Shown here: one piece after another, positions 1-6,671 of the stretch | Position numbering within the stretch: the stretch's first letter is position 1 | How the letters are laid out: the number at the start of each line of letters is the position of its first letter | Source of the DNA: a virus | Length of the DNA: 24,989 nucleotides | Direction: 5' to 3' (one strand) | Virus record (IMG/VR): IMGVR_UViG_3300046522_000088 | Coordinates: 1-24,989 of that record | Notes under the pieces: model-generated | The model's database searches: none | Seen by the model: only the letters and a program-made list of their open reading frames with translations | Told to the model about the DNA's origin: nothing | Program-made: the position numbers and the translations under genes

Positions 1-367
1 TCTGACCCGAGACCTTGCCGGCGAAGGCATGGTGCTGCAGGTAGAAGAATCGGGCGGCGCGCTGGATGTCGGTGAGGGTTTCAGGGCGGGTCATCTTCTG
101 CCATTCGAACACCTGTCGCGAACTGAGCGCCCATTTGAACTGGCGCACGAACTCTTCGAGGTGGTTCTGCACAACGCGGTAAAGCGTGACCAGGTCGCCG
201 TTGATGTCGTTGAGGACCTCGACTGGCGATGGCTGGGGCTTCATGAAGTAGAGCGCGGCACCGCCGGCAAAGACTTCGACATAGCATTCGTGTGGCGGAA
301 AAAGCGGAATGAGGCGGTCGGCCAGGCGGCGTTTGCCGCCCATCCAAGGGATGATGGGTGTAGACAT
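1..367 (-). CDS. DNA adenine methylase (D12 class), N-terminal part
   Basis: This is the first 122 codons of a SAM-dependent adenine-N6 methyltransferase that runs off the left edge of the window. The translation opens MSTPIIPWMGGKRRLADRL and continues with an ECYVEVFAGGAALYF block. The WMGGK start and the FAGGAAL glycine loop are the SAM-binding signature of the D12/Dam family. A VEVLNDINGDLV segment follows, as is usual in this family. The catalytic DPPY motif would lie beyond the edge and is not seen. The ATG has only a weak AAGG upstream. It lies about 150 bp after the spanin gene, behind a LexA-like box, so it may be transcribed separately from the tail operon. Likely roles are self-protection against host restriction or marking phage DNA; both are inference. 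Confidence 0.9.
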   Translation of the reverse strand, partial: MSTPIIPWMGGKRRLADRLIPLFPPHECYVEVFAGGAALYFMKPQPSPVEVLNDINGDLVTLYRVVQNHLEEFVRQFKWALSSRQVFEWQKMTRPETLTDIQRAARFFYLQHHAFAGKVSGQ

Positions 368-384
368 AAAAAGCAAGACCTTTA

Positions 385-400
385 CTGTATGGATAAACAG
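385..400 (-). promoter_or_regulatory. LexA (SOS) box candidate upstream of the methylase
   Basis: The sequence CTGTATGGATAAACAG fits the gammaproteobacterial LexA pattern CTGT-N8-ACAG exactly, with an AT-rich centre and flanking TA on one side. It ends 17 bp before the methylase ATG, a position where bound LexA could block a promoter. No clear -35/-10 pair was recognised. Calling it functional is inference. Confidence 0.55.
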
Positions 401-517
401 GTGCTAGGCTCGCCGCGCTTTGTGCACGGAGCAAGAGCCTTGGCTGGACTTGCAGGGACCATCTGCAGGGACGGCGGTCGATCCGGATGTTGACGCATCC
501 GGACCGGCCGCTCTTTT

Positions 518-1060
518 TCACTTCAGTGCTGAGACTTCTTTGGCGTATGCCTGACAGGCCGCGAGGGCAATCAGCCCTCGGTCGCCGTCATCGGTGACGC
601 CGATAATTCGTTGAGCATGCGCTGGGTCAAGTTCGGCTCTTGTGGGGCCATGAACCACGCCGCCGGTGGCGGTGGTGGCTGACAGCGATCCGTTGCCGGC
701 GCCGGTGGTGGCGTCGAGTAGGACTGACAGGCGCAGATCAGCAGTGGCAAGGCGGTCGCGCAGGCGACCTTGATCACGTTGGACATCGCTCAAGGCTCGA
801 TAATGGGTTTGTTCGCTGATGGCCAAGCGCTGCTCGAGCGCGAGGCGTTGGTCCTGTTCGGCACGCTGCTGCGCGACCGTGGCCAGGGCCAACTGGTTAA
901 AGGTTTCGGTGTGGAGTCGGGCCTGCTCTGCGAGCTGTTTGCCGTAGCGCCACTCCTGGACTTGCCAAGTAATGGCCGCGGGACCACCGACGAAGACGAC
1001 CAGCAGCAAACCTTTTGCCAGCAGCCGATACGGCGTCGGGATCAGTTCGCCGAGACGCAT
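518..1060 (-). CDS. Rz-like i-spanin (inner-membrane lysis subunit)
   Basis: This 180-residue protein has the Rz plan. A short cytoplasmic N-terminus is followed by one hydrophobic segment at about residues 14-33 (KGLLLVVFVGGPAAITW) and a long Gln/Arg/Glu-rich helical periplasmic stretch at about 40-115 that looks like a coiled coil. Rz spanins join with an outer-membrane Rz1 lipoprotein to disrupt the outer membrane in the last step of lysis. Its start overlaps the end of the endolysin gene by 19 bp and the Rz1 gene is nested inside it, as in lambda. I chose the ATG at 1060, preceded by a GAGGGCGG stretch. A GTG 24 bp upstream is also possible. Confidence 0.85.
   Translation of the reverse strand: MRLGELIPTPYRLLAKGLLLVVFVGGPAAITWQVQEWRYGKQLAEQARLHTETFNQLALATVAQQRAEQDQRLALEQRLAISEQTHYRALSDVQRDQGRLRDRLATADLRLSVLLDATTGAGNGSLSATTATGGVVHGPTRAELDPAHAQRIIGVTDDGDRGLIALAACQAYAKEVSALK
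571..786 (-). CDS. Rz1-like o-spanin lipoprotein nested in Rz
   Basis: This 71-codon ORF lies wholly within the Rz gene in another frame. It encodes a signal sequence (MSNVIKVACATALPLLICAC) ending in a lipobox-like ICA-C, so Cys20 would be the lipidated residue of a mature protein of about 52 residues. The mature part is short and proline-rich (STPPPAPATDRCQPPPPP), the hallmark of Rz1 proteins. Rz1 is anchored in the outer membrane and pairs with Rz across the periplasm. The -2 lipobox residue is Cys, which is slightly unusual. The fully nested arrangement is known from lambda. The ribosome-binding site is weak, which is common for Rz1. Confidence 0.85.
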   Translation of the reverse strand: MSNVIKVACATALPLLICACQSYSTPPPAPATDRCQPPPPPAAWFMAPQEPNLTQRMLNELSASPMTATEG

Positions 1061-1605
1061 AACACCGCCCTCGCCCGCCCCCACAACTCCAGCCGATCTT
1101 GCAGGCCATTGAGGCCGCCGTTGATCCGGCGGGTGATCGTGTTGAATTCATTTTGATCGGCCAGCGCGTTCAGCCCATTCACGGACCAAAACCACGCCGC
1201 CGACTCGGCAGCCCACTGCGGCAGCTCCAGCAGTTCAGGCGTACGCAGCAATCGCTCGTCGCCGAACAGCGCCAAGCTGCAGCGCAGGTAATTGTCGTGG
1301 CCAGTGACCTGGATCAGGCCGCGACCGCGATAGCGCTGGCCATCACCATCCGCTGCCGGCGTGTTGCCCAGTTTCGCAGCCAGGTTGCCGGTGTCGTATT
1401 TACTCAGGTACTGGTCGCCGCCCAGTTCCCGGACGTACTGCAGTTGACCCGACTCGTGACCGACTTGCGCCAAGAACGCGGCTTGGCGTTTCGGCGTGTT
1501 GATCTGCCGATGGGCCATGGCTGCGTTGAGGGCGGAAACAAAAACGCCCGCTTGGCGGCGGGCGTTGGGCATGATGCTTTGCAGCTGTTGTTCAGTGATG
1601 GACAT
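1042..1605 (-). CDS. Glycoside hydrolase family 19 endolysin
   Basis: The 187-residue product matches the GH19 (chitinase-like) endolysins that cut the glycan strands of peptidoglycan during lysis. Visible signatures are FLAQVGHESGQ with the likely catalytic Glu51, and RYRGRGLIQVTGHDNY at residues 91-106, the substrate-cleft block of this family. The length is normal for a single-domain phage enzyme. No signal peptide is seen, so export should depend on the holin, which is encoded about 21 kb upstream in the same operon. The first codons contain a perfect terminator-like hairpin, described separately. The ATG at 1605 has a GGAG motif upstream (TCTGGAGTTTGTATG). Confidence 0.92.
   Translation of the reverse strand: MSITEQQLQSIMPNARRQAGVFVSALNAAMAHRQINTPKRQAAFLAQVGHESGQLQYVRELGGDQYLSKYDTGNLAAKLGNTPAADGDGQRYRGRGLIQVTGHDNYLRCSLALFGDERLLRTPELLELPQWAAESAAWFWSVNGLNALADQNEFNTITRRINGGLNGLQDRLELWGRARAVLCVSAN
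1539..1566 (-). terminator. Terminator-like hairpin inside the endolysin coding region
   Basis: On the minus strand a 9-bp perfect stem, AACGCCCGC / GCGGGCGTT with a 6-nt loop, is followed by a run giving five T residues. It overlaps endolysin codons 14-22. It has the form of an intrinsic terminator but lies within the reading frame. It may act as an attenuator or be passed by antiterminated polymerase. Confidence 0.55.
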
Positions 1606-1620
1606 ACAAACTCCAGACGT

Positions 1621-1641
1621 AAAAAAACCGCACTCAGGCGG
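1621..1641 (-). terminator. Weak terminator-like element between gpD and endolysin
   Basis: On the minus strand a short CCGC/GCGG stem with a 6-nt loop is followed by seven T residues, just after the stop of the gpD-like gene. An alternative upstream arm (CCGCA, 1650-1654) could pair with the same downstream arm. The stem is short, so the call is tentative. Confidence 0.45.
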
Positions 1642-1654
1642 CGATGGGATGCGG

Positions 1655-2704
1655 CTACTGCTTCTCGATGTTCACTACCTTGAGGGGTGGTTTCGGCCCT
1701 TTCTTTTTCTTGCCCTTGGATTTACCGGCTTTGCCGGCATTGCATTCGACCGTAGTGGACCAGCCGGACTGGGTGAACACCTGCTCGACCGAATCCGCCA
1801 GATACTCGCCATCAAGCCCGACCTTGAACCCCTGGGCGAGAATCGGCCGCTCGGCGAAGATGTCAGTCCGTCCTTCCATCTCAAACCGCACGTCGGCGGT
1901 CGAGCGGTTGAACGCTGACAGCCGCGCCTTGGCGGCCGCTTCGGCGGCGGTCTTGTTTGGGTAGATATGGCGATCGGTATGCACCGCCGGCAGACCGTCC
2001 GGGGAGTCATCGTTGTCGATGGTGACCACCTCCAACTTGCCGTCCTTTTTGTTCTGGTGCTTGGTCGAAACTGCCTTGTGTGAATTGCGATCGCCGAGAC
2101 TGAATTGCCAGCGGCTAAGGTCACTGCGGGTCAGCGTAATAGCGCCAAATGCTTTGCCGCTGGCCGTCTGGCCTCCTTGGCGCGGCATCACCAACAGCTT
2201 GCCGTCGGCCACCTTGGCCGTGCAGTCGTATTGCTTGGCCAGACGGGTGATGAAATTAAAATCGGACTCGTTGAGCTGGTCGACCCGGGCAACCTTGGTC
2301 GACACCGGACACACCGGCGTCCAGCCATTGCGCGCGGCGACGTCAGCCACGATCTTCGACAGCGGCACGTCTTCCCAGCTTCCGCTACGAATGGTCTTGC
2401 CACTGCCACGCACGTCGCTGGCCTTGCCCTTGATCACGATCGTGTCCGGCGGGCCTGACACCTCGACCGTGTCGACGGTGTAATTGCCCATACGAGTCAA
2501 GGTAGTTTCGGCATAGCCCAGGTAGATCTCGATTGAGCTGCCACGCCGTGGCAATTGCACTTGCCCATCACGGTCGTCGATACGCAACTCAAATTCGTCG
2601 GACTCCATGCCCGGCTTGTCAGAAGTGCGCAGCAACAACAGCCGATCATTGATCTTGGCCGTGACGTCGGCCCCATCGGCGACAATTCGAAACATCGGAG
2701 TCAT
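1655..2704 (-). CDS. P2 gpD-like tail protein (baseplate hub)
   Basis: This 349-residue protein resembles the phage late control D/gpD family (P2 gpD, Mu gp44-like), which forms the central hub of contractile-tail baseplates below the tail tube. The N-terminus carries VADGADVTAKINDRLLLLR and DEFELRIDDRD, and the middle has LNESDFNFITRLAKQYDC; both are family blocks. The C-terminal 25 residues are Lys/Gly-rich (GKSKGKKKKGPKPP), probably a flexible tail. It follows gpU- and gpX-like genes, the conserved P2 order. I chose the ATG at 2704 because the sequence upstream in frame encodes a hairpin and palindrome rather than family-like protein. Its ribosome-binding site is poor. Confidence 0.92.
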   Translation of the reverse strand: MTPMFRIVADGADVTAKINDRLLLLRTSDKPGMESDEFELRIDDRDGQVQLPRRGSSIEIYLGYAETTLTRMGNYTVDTVEVSGPPDTIVIKGKASDVRGSGKTIRSGSWEDVPLSKIVADVAARNGWTPVCPVSTKVARVDQLNESDFNFITRLAKQYDCTAKVADGKLLVMPRQGGQTASGKAFGAITLTRSDLSRWQFSLGDRNSHKAVSTKHQNKKDGKLEVVTIDNDDSPDGLPAVHTDRHIYPNKTAAEAAAKARLSAFNRSTADVRFEMEGRTDIFAERPILAQGFKVGLDGEYLADSVEQVFTQSGWSTTVECNAGKAGKSKGKKKKGPKPPLKVVNIEKQ

Positions 2705-2717
2705 GGTTTTTTCCAAT

Positions 2718-2738
2718 AAAAAACCCGCACAAGGCGGG
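2718..2738 (-). terminator. Terminator-like hairpin before gpD
   Basis: On the minus strand CCCGC-cttgt-GCGGG is followed by six T residues, 14 bp before the gpD start. It lies inside the tail operon between the X- and D-like genes. Confidence 0.6.
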
Positions 2739-2755
2739 CCAGAAAAACAAGGTGT

Positions 2756-2769
2756 CGTTACGCGTAACG
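2756..2769. repeat. 14-bp perfect palindrome, copy 1
   Basis: CGTTACGCGTAACG is a perfect palindrome in the gap between the X- and D-like genes. Its 12-bp core GTTACGCGTAAC occurs again at 9026-9037, also in a gap beside a terminator-like hairpin. Confidence 0.6.
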
Positions 2770-2801
2770 CGACGCGGTGCCGGCGAAGGCATCGCCCCAG
2801 G

Positions 2802-3008
2802 TCAATCCCACAAACTAACGCCTTCATTGGTCGGGCTGGGCAGATCCGGCAGGACGATGATCACGCCCGACCGGAACGGCTGAGGCTCATCAGCCAAACC
2901 CTGATTGGCATCGAGCACGGCCTCGACGCTGCCATTCAGATGGCCGTAAACGTTGTTGCAAATGACATCGAGCATGTCGCCGTCAGACGTCCTGCATGTC
3001 GTCGCCAT
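2802..3008 (-). CDS. P2 gpX-like tail protein (LysM-like)
   Basis: This 68-residue protein matches the tail protein X family, small LysM-like proteins of contractile tails that act near the baseplate hub and are needed for tail completion. The N-terminus MATTCRTSDGDMLDVICNN is typical of the family (start MATT, then GD-LD-IC), as are EAVLDANQGLA and the closing VIIVLPDLP. I chose the ATG at 3008 for this match; a TTG lies three codons upstream. The start overlaps the end of the gpU-like gene by 26 bp, so translation is probably coupled. Confidence 0.88.
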   Translation of the reverse strand: MATTCRTSDGDMLDVICNNVYGHLNGSVEAVLDANQGLADEPQPFRSGVIIVLPDLPSPTNEGVSLWD

Positions 3009-3828
3009 AGCGCTCAAACTCCAAAGTGAACCCCTGTTTGCGGGGGATCCCGCCGTGCAGCAGCGCGGACTGTTCCTCGTTGATGTTTTTCAGGCACCAC
3101 GTTCCGATCACCTCGCCATAGCCGGTGGTCAAAGTCAGCGGTTGCAGCCTGGCCCCGATGGAACGCAGGGTGTCGAGCTGCTTCAATCCGCCCTTGAAGC
3201 CTGGGTAGATCGTGCCTTTGAGCGTCAACTTTTCATCACCCATACCGATGGCCTGCTTCGCCGGCCGGCGCGTCAGCCGCTCCTGAGAAGCCCAGCGGAA
3301 TTCCGTCGAACGGCTCAGCTCATCGAAGGCTGCGGTGTCCAGGTTGAAGTAATACGGCTCAATCTTCGGATCGCGCGGCTGAATGATCATCAGGTGCGGG
3401 AATGGCTTCACCGCCTCCGGCGCCGGCGTAGCCTCCAGGGCAAAGGAACTGGTGGGCACGATGTTGGCCAGCGACGGACTGACCTTGCCTGCGACGTTGT
3501 TGATCGCCGTGGCCGCCTTGCCCGCCTGTTCCTTCAATGTGCCCAGCCGATCCTGCACTTCAGCCGCCGCCCGGGTGGCGCGGCCGTACACCGCCACCAC
3601 CTGACCGACTTTGGCCTGAGCCGCGTCGACGCCGCGCATCACCCGCTGAAGTTTGGCGCCGATGGCCGGACCAACAAACGGGATGTTTTCCAGCTCGGAT
3701 GCGGCGCCGGTCAATTCGCGGATCGCGCCATTGACCGGGGACAGCATGCCATCCGCGCTACGCCGCCCGGTTTCCGCTGCATCCACCAGATACTTCAGAC
3801 TTGATTGCATCTGCTCCATGTAAGCCAT
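2983..3828 (-). CDS. P2 gpU-like tail protein with long N-terminal extension
   Basis: The C-terminal half, about residues 140-281, matches the gpU family (P2 gpU, about 159 residues). It contains PHLMIIQPRDP, FRWASQERL, AIGMGDEKLTLKGTIYPG, a GYGEVIGTW block and FTLEFERYGDD. gpU-type proteins act in completing contractile tails. The first 140 residues are an extra, Ala-rich and probably helical region (AAETGRR, GAASELENIPFVGPAIGAKLQ, ATRAAAEVQDRL) absent from P2 gpU. A tape-measure-like or tube-binding role for it would be guesswork. It follows the tape-measure gene, as in P2. The ATG at 3828 is preceded by AAGGAGG. Confidence 0.88.
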   Translation of the reverse strand: MAYMEQMQSSLKYLVDAAETGRRSADGMLSPVNGAIRELTGAASELENIPFVGPAIGAKLQRVMRGVDAAQAKVGQVVAVYGRATRAAAEVQDRLGTLKEQAGKAATAINNVAGKVSPSLANIVPTSSFALEATPAPEAVKPFPHLMIIQPRDPKIEPYYFNLDTAAFDELSRSTEFRWASQERLTRRPAKQAIGMGDEKLTLKGTIYPGFKGGLKQLDTLRSIGARLQPLTLTTGYGEVIGTWCLKNINEEQSALLHGGIPRKQGFTLEFERYGDDMQDV

Positions 3829-3837
3829 GAAACCTCC

Positions 3838-6519
3838 TTAGACATGGGGTTCGTCGTACAGCTTGGCGGCGTTACTCCTCGCCGCGTCCGCCATCATTCG
3901 CTGCATGTGCGGCATCAGATCCTGCGCCAAGGTTTGCGGGTCTTTGACATCGCCCTGCACCGTGACCGGCATGCTCAGTGAATACTGAAACTGCTGATCC
4001 ACCTTGGCCGGCTCCGGCTTCGCCGCCTCCTTGGGCTGGATGGCCATCGCCGCCGACTTGAGTGGCGCCGTCACTGCCATCGAGCGCGCGACATCCCCCA
4101 GCACCGGGCCTTGCTGCGCCGCTGACGCCATCATGAGCGGCGTGGTCGGCACCGGCGCCTTTGCCGTTTGCTCGGGCTTTTCATCCTCACCGCCGAACAG
4201 CGACTTACCCAACGACCCGCCCAGCGCCGCACCGCGCTGACTGCCCAGGTAAGCACCGATCATGCCGCCGATCGCGGTGCCGATGATCGGCACAACCGAA
4301 CCAATGGCGGCGCCTGCTGCTGCACCGGCCATGGTGCCGGCCAGGTTGCCGGCAGCCGAACCGTAACCTTCGGCTTTTTCGTCCTTGGTCTTGGCGTTTT
4401 GAAAGGTTTCAAGCGCCATCGCGCCGGACTCCAGCAGCGTGCCGCCGGGAATGACCTTGGCCACCTTGCTGACCTTACCGACGGTTTCTGCGACGACGCC
4501 GAGCCTGGACAATGCCCCACTTGGAACAGAAGGGACTGATGGCGTCGGGATCGAAACAGGGGGACGCGAAGCCGGAACGGGTGGCCGTGAAACCGGAACA
4601 GATGGACGTGAAACCGGAACAGCTGGACGAGGCACAGATGGGCGAGGACCTCTCGAACTCGGCAACGACCGGCGCCGAGCGCTGCGCCTTGACCCACGTC
4701 CACGTCGGCGCGATTCGCCCGACGCATCCACACCGCCCCCCATAGCGCCGGCATTGACGACGAAAACCTTCTTGACGCCGTCGTTACCTGCACCACTTTC
4801 AGTACCAAGGCCACTGCCTGTTGCCGCATCCTTCACCCGCGAAACAACATCCAGGCCAGTCGCTACCAGATCAAGTTCTCCGGGGTTTTTATTTGGGGCT
4901 TCGCCCCCATTCCTGCCACCGCGCGACCCACGCGCAAGGTTTAGCAGCCCCTTGCCGATCTTGATCGTGCTGAAGATACCCTTCAAGGCGATCAGCCCCG
5001 CACCGACCGTGGCGATACCGGCAACCACCCCGGGCGCGCTATCAGTCAGCGACGTAATGCCTTTAGTAACCTTGGTCAACGACTCGGCCACGGTGTCCGT
5101 CACCGGGCGCAGCGCATCACCGATGCTGCGCATGGCGTCATCCATCGACTGGGCCATTTCCGCCCATTTCTGCGATGACGACTCGCGCCGCTCGGCGAGG
5201 TTCTTGTCGAGGATCCCGGTCGCGTCACGCGAATCGTTTTTGAGCTGGCTGTACAGCGCCTTATTCTGCATGTAGGCCGACAGTGCGGCCTTGACCTGCA
5301 TGTCGGCGAACAGGTCGCCGGTGCGCAGGGATTCTTCCAGCGAGGCCATCATGGCCTTGGCCTTCTCCGGGTCGGCTTCCTTGCTGATTTTTGACGTGGC
5401 TTCGGCCATGGCCGCCGCACGCTTCGGATCGGTCGCCTGAATGTATTTCTGAGCCAGCGCCATACTGGTTTCGAGCGTCGACATGCCGTTTTGCAAGCCG
5501 GTCTGCATCGACCCCTTGTAATCAATACCGGCTTTTTCGTAGGCCTTGACCGTGTCGGTCGAGCCGATTTTGCCCATCCAGTTTTTCAGGTTGTTGGCCG
5601 CTTCGTCCGAACTGCCGGCCTGTTTCATCTGCACCTGCAACATGGCGCCCAGTTGCGTCACCGCATCCAAGCCGGTGATGCCGTTGCTGGCCATGTTGGC
5701 CAGCAGTTCCGGGAACCACTTGGCCATGTCGGCCGCTTCAAAGCTGCCCGCCTGACCTTGGTAGGCGATCGCTTCCAGCGCCTGCTGCATCTGCTTGGGA
5801 TCGGTGATCTTGGCGTTCTGCCCCAGGGCGTTGATCATCTTCGCCGTATCGACGCCGCTGGATCCCTGCCCCACGACAAACTTGGCCGCGACAGGCGCGT
5901 ATTCCAGCGCCTTGCTCAAGTCCATACCGGCACCGACCAACTGATTGACCACGTCGGCCACATCGTTGCGCGCCATGCCGGTATCGCGTGAAGTGTCGAT
6001 GATCTTGCGCGACATCTCCTGTTCTTGCGGCTTGTTGGCAATGCCGGCCTTGATCGCGATGTCACGGACAATCGCGCCAAAATCAGCGCTGACCTTGGCC
6101 GGCACCGCCATGGCACCGACACCGACCACCGCTGCACCGACAGCGCCCTTCATGCCCTTTACGCCAGAATCAATCTGCTGATGACCCTTGGCTTTCAGCT
6201 CGGCCTTGTTGGCCGTCTGCCCCATCGAGCGATAGGCTTTTTCCAGCCGGCCGACCTCGATCCCCTGCTTTTTCAAGCTGTCGAGGTTCGAGTTCAAACG
6301 ACTGAGTAATTTGGACGCACCGGCAGCGCCGGTGTCGTGAGCCTTTTTCCATTCTTCGCGCAGGCGGATGGTGTCGCCAATCGTGCGCTGCAGCACGCGC
6401 GCTTTGTTGCCTTCTGCCTCGAGGCGCTTGATGCGCCCGGTCACGTCCTTGAACGCGGCGCCGACCGTGGAACTGACGGCACCGCCGATCACCAGCCCGA
6501 GGGCGAGTTTGTTTGCCAT
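3838..6519 (-). CDS. Tape measure protein
   Basis: At 893 residues this is the largest gene here. It has the tape measure features: a helical N-terminus (MANKLALGLVIGGAVSS), the conserved PhageMin_Tail-type region at about 150-400 (FGAIVRDIAIKAGI, DVADVVNQLVGAGMDL, WFPELLANMASNGITG), and hydrophobic Gly/Ala segments at about 485-510 and 720-760 that could insert in the host membrane. Tape measure proteins set tail length and help DNA pass the cell envelope. Residues about 605-670 are Arg- and Pro-rich and include 7-residue repeats of the form RP-x-VP-x-S. It follows the tail chaperone gene, the usual place. The start is the ATG at 6519. Confidence 0.93.
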   Translation of the reverse strand: MANKLALGLVIGGAVSSTVGAAFKDVTGRIKRLEAEGNKARVLQRTIGDTIRLREEWKKAHDTGAAGASKLLSRLNSNLDSLKKQGIEVGRLEKAYRSMGQTANKAELKAKGHQQIDSGVKGMKGAVGAAVVGVGAMAVPAKVSADFGAIVRDIAIKAGIANKPQEQEMSRKIIDTSRDTGMARNDVADVVNQLVGAGMDLSKALEYAPVAAKFVVGQGSSGVDTAKMINALGQNAKITDPKQMQQALEAIAYQGQAGSFEAADMAKWFPELLANMASNGITGLDAVTQLGAMLQVQMKQAGSSDEAANNLKNWMGKIGSTDTVKAYEKAGIDYKGSMQTGLQNGMSTLETSMALAQKYIQATDPKRAAAMAEATSKISKEADPEKAKAMMASLEESLRTGDLFADMQVKAALSAYMQNKALYSQLKNDSRDATGILDKNLAERRESSSQKWAEMAQSMDDAMRSIGDALRPVTDTVAESLTKVTKGITSLTDSAPGVVAGIATVGAGLIALKGIFSTIKIGKGLLNLARGSRGGRNGGEAPNKNPGELDLVATGLDVVSRVKDAATGSGLGTESGAGNDGVKKVFVVNAGAMGGGVDASGESRRRGRGSRRSARRRSLPSSRGPRPSVPRPAVPVSRPSVPVSRPPVPASRPPVSIPTPSVPSVPSGALSRLGVVAETVGKVSKVAKVIPGGTLLESGAMALETFQNAKTKDEKAEGYGSAAGNLAGTMAGAAAGAAIGSVVPIIGTAIGGMIGAYLGSQRGAALGGSLGKSLFGGEDEKPEQTAKAPVPTTPLMMASAAQQGPVLGDVARSMAVTAPLKSAAMAIQPKEAAKPEPAKVDQQFQYSLSMPVTVQGDVKDPQTLAQDLMPHMQRMMADAARSNAAKLYDEPHV
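4530..4640 (-). repeat. 21-bp coding repeats in the tape measure gene
   Basis: Several imperfect tandem copies of a 21-bp unit encode RPAVPVS, RPSVPVS, RPPVPAS and RPPVSIP. They form a proline-rich linker in the tape measure protein. Such repeats can expand or shrink by slippage, changing protein length in whole units. Confidence 0.7.
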
Positions 6520-6557
6520 GTCATGGCCCTCATGTGCCCAGCACTATCGATGGCGGC

Positions 6558-6671
6558 TCAATCCGTGAGCCACCACACCATGTCCGCGAACGGCATCGAC
6601 TGGATCTCAGCGGCGGAAAATCCGGTTTCCGCAGCCAGACGTTTCGCCGCCGACTTGATAACGCTGGGGTT
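6558..6671 (-). CDS. Out-of-frame E'-like extension of the tail assembly chaperone
   Basis: Directly after the chaperone stop, the +1 frame encodes 37 residues starting NPSVIKSAAKRL and ending MPFADMVWWLTD before a TGA. The composition looks like real protein: amphipathic helix, acidic/hydrophobic pattern and a terminal WWL. It occupies the slot of the frameshifted extension (P2 E', lambda T) found between the chaperone and tape measure in many phages. No ATG, GTG or TTG opens this frame until very late, so a +1 shift at CTT TAA C is the simplest route. The fused product would be about 236 residues. A sequencing indel is the main alternative. Confidence 0.6.
   Translation of the reverse strand, partial: NPSVIKSAAKRLAAETGFSAAEIQSMPFADMVWWLTD

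Noticed and set aside
81-521. 146-codon minus-strand ORF at the left end
   Set aside because: It overlaps the methylase N-terminus in a wrong frame and gives an Arg/Pro/Cys-rich sequence; the methylase frame is clearly the real one.
2953-3804. Plus-strand ORF opposite the gpU-like gene (283 codons)
   Set aside because: It mirrors a well-supported gene, has no family-like sequence and no credible ribosome-binding site.
4260-5275. Overlapping ORFs on both strands within the tape measure gene
   Set aside because: They come from the low-complexity, repeat-rich and GC-rich part of the gene; their Arg/Pro/Ser composition is typical of shadow frames.
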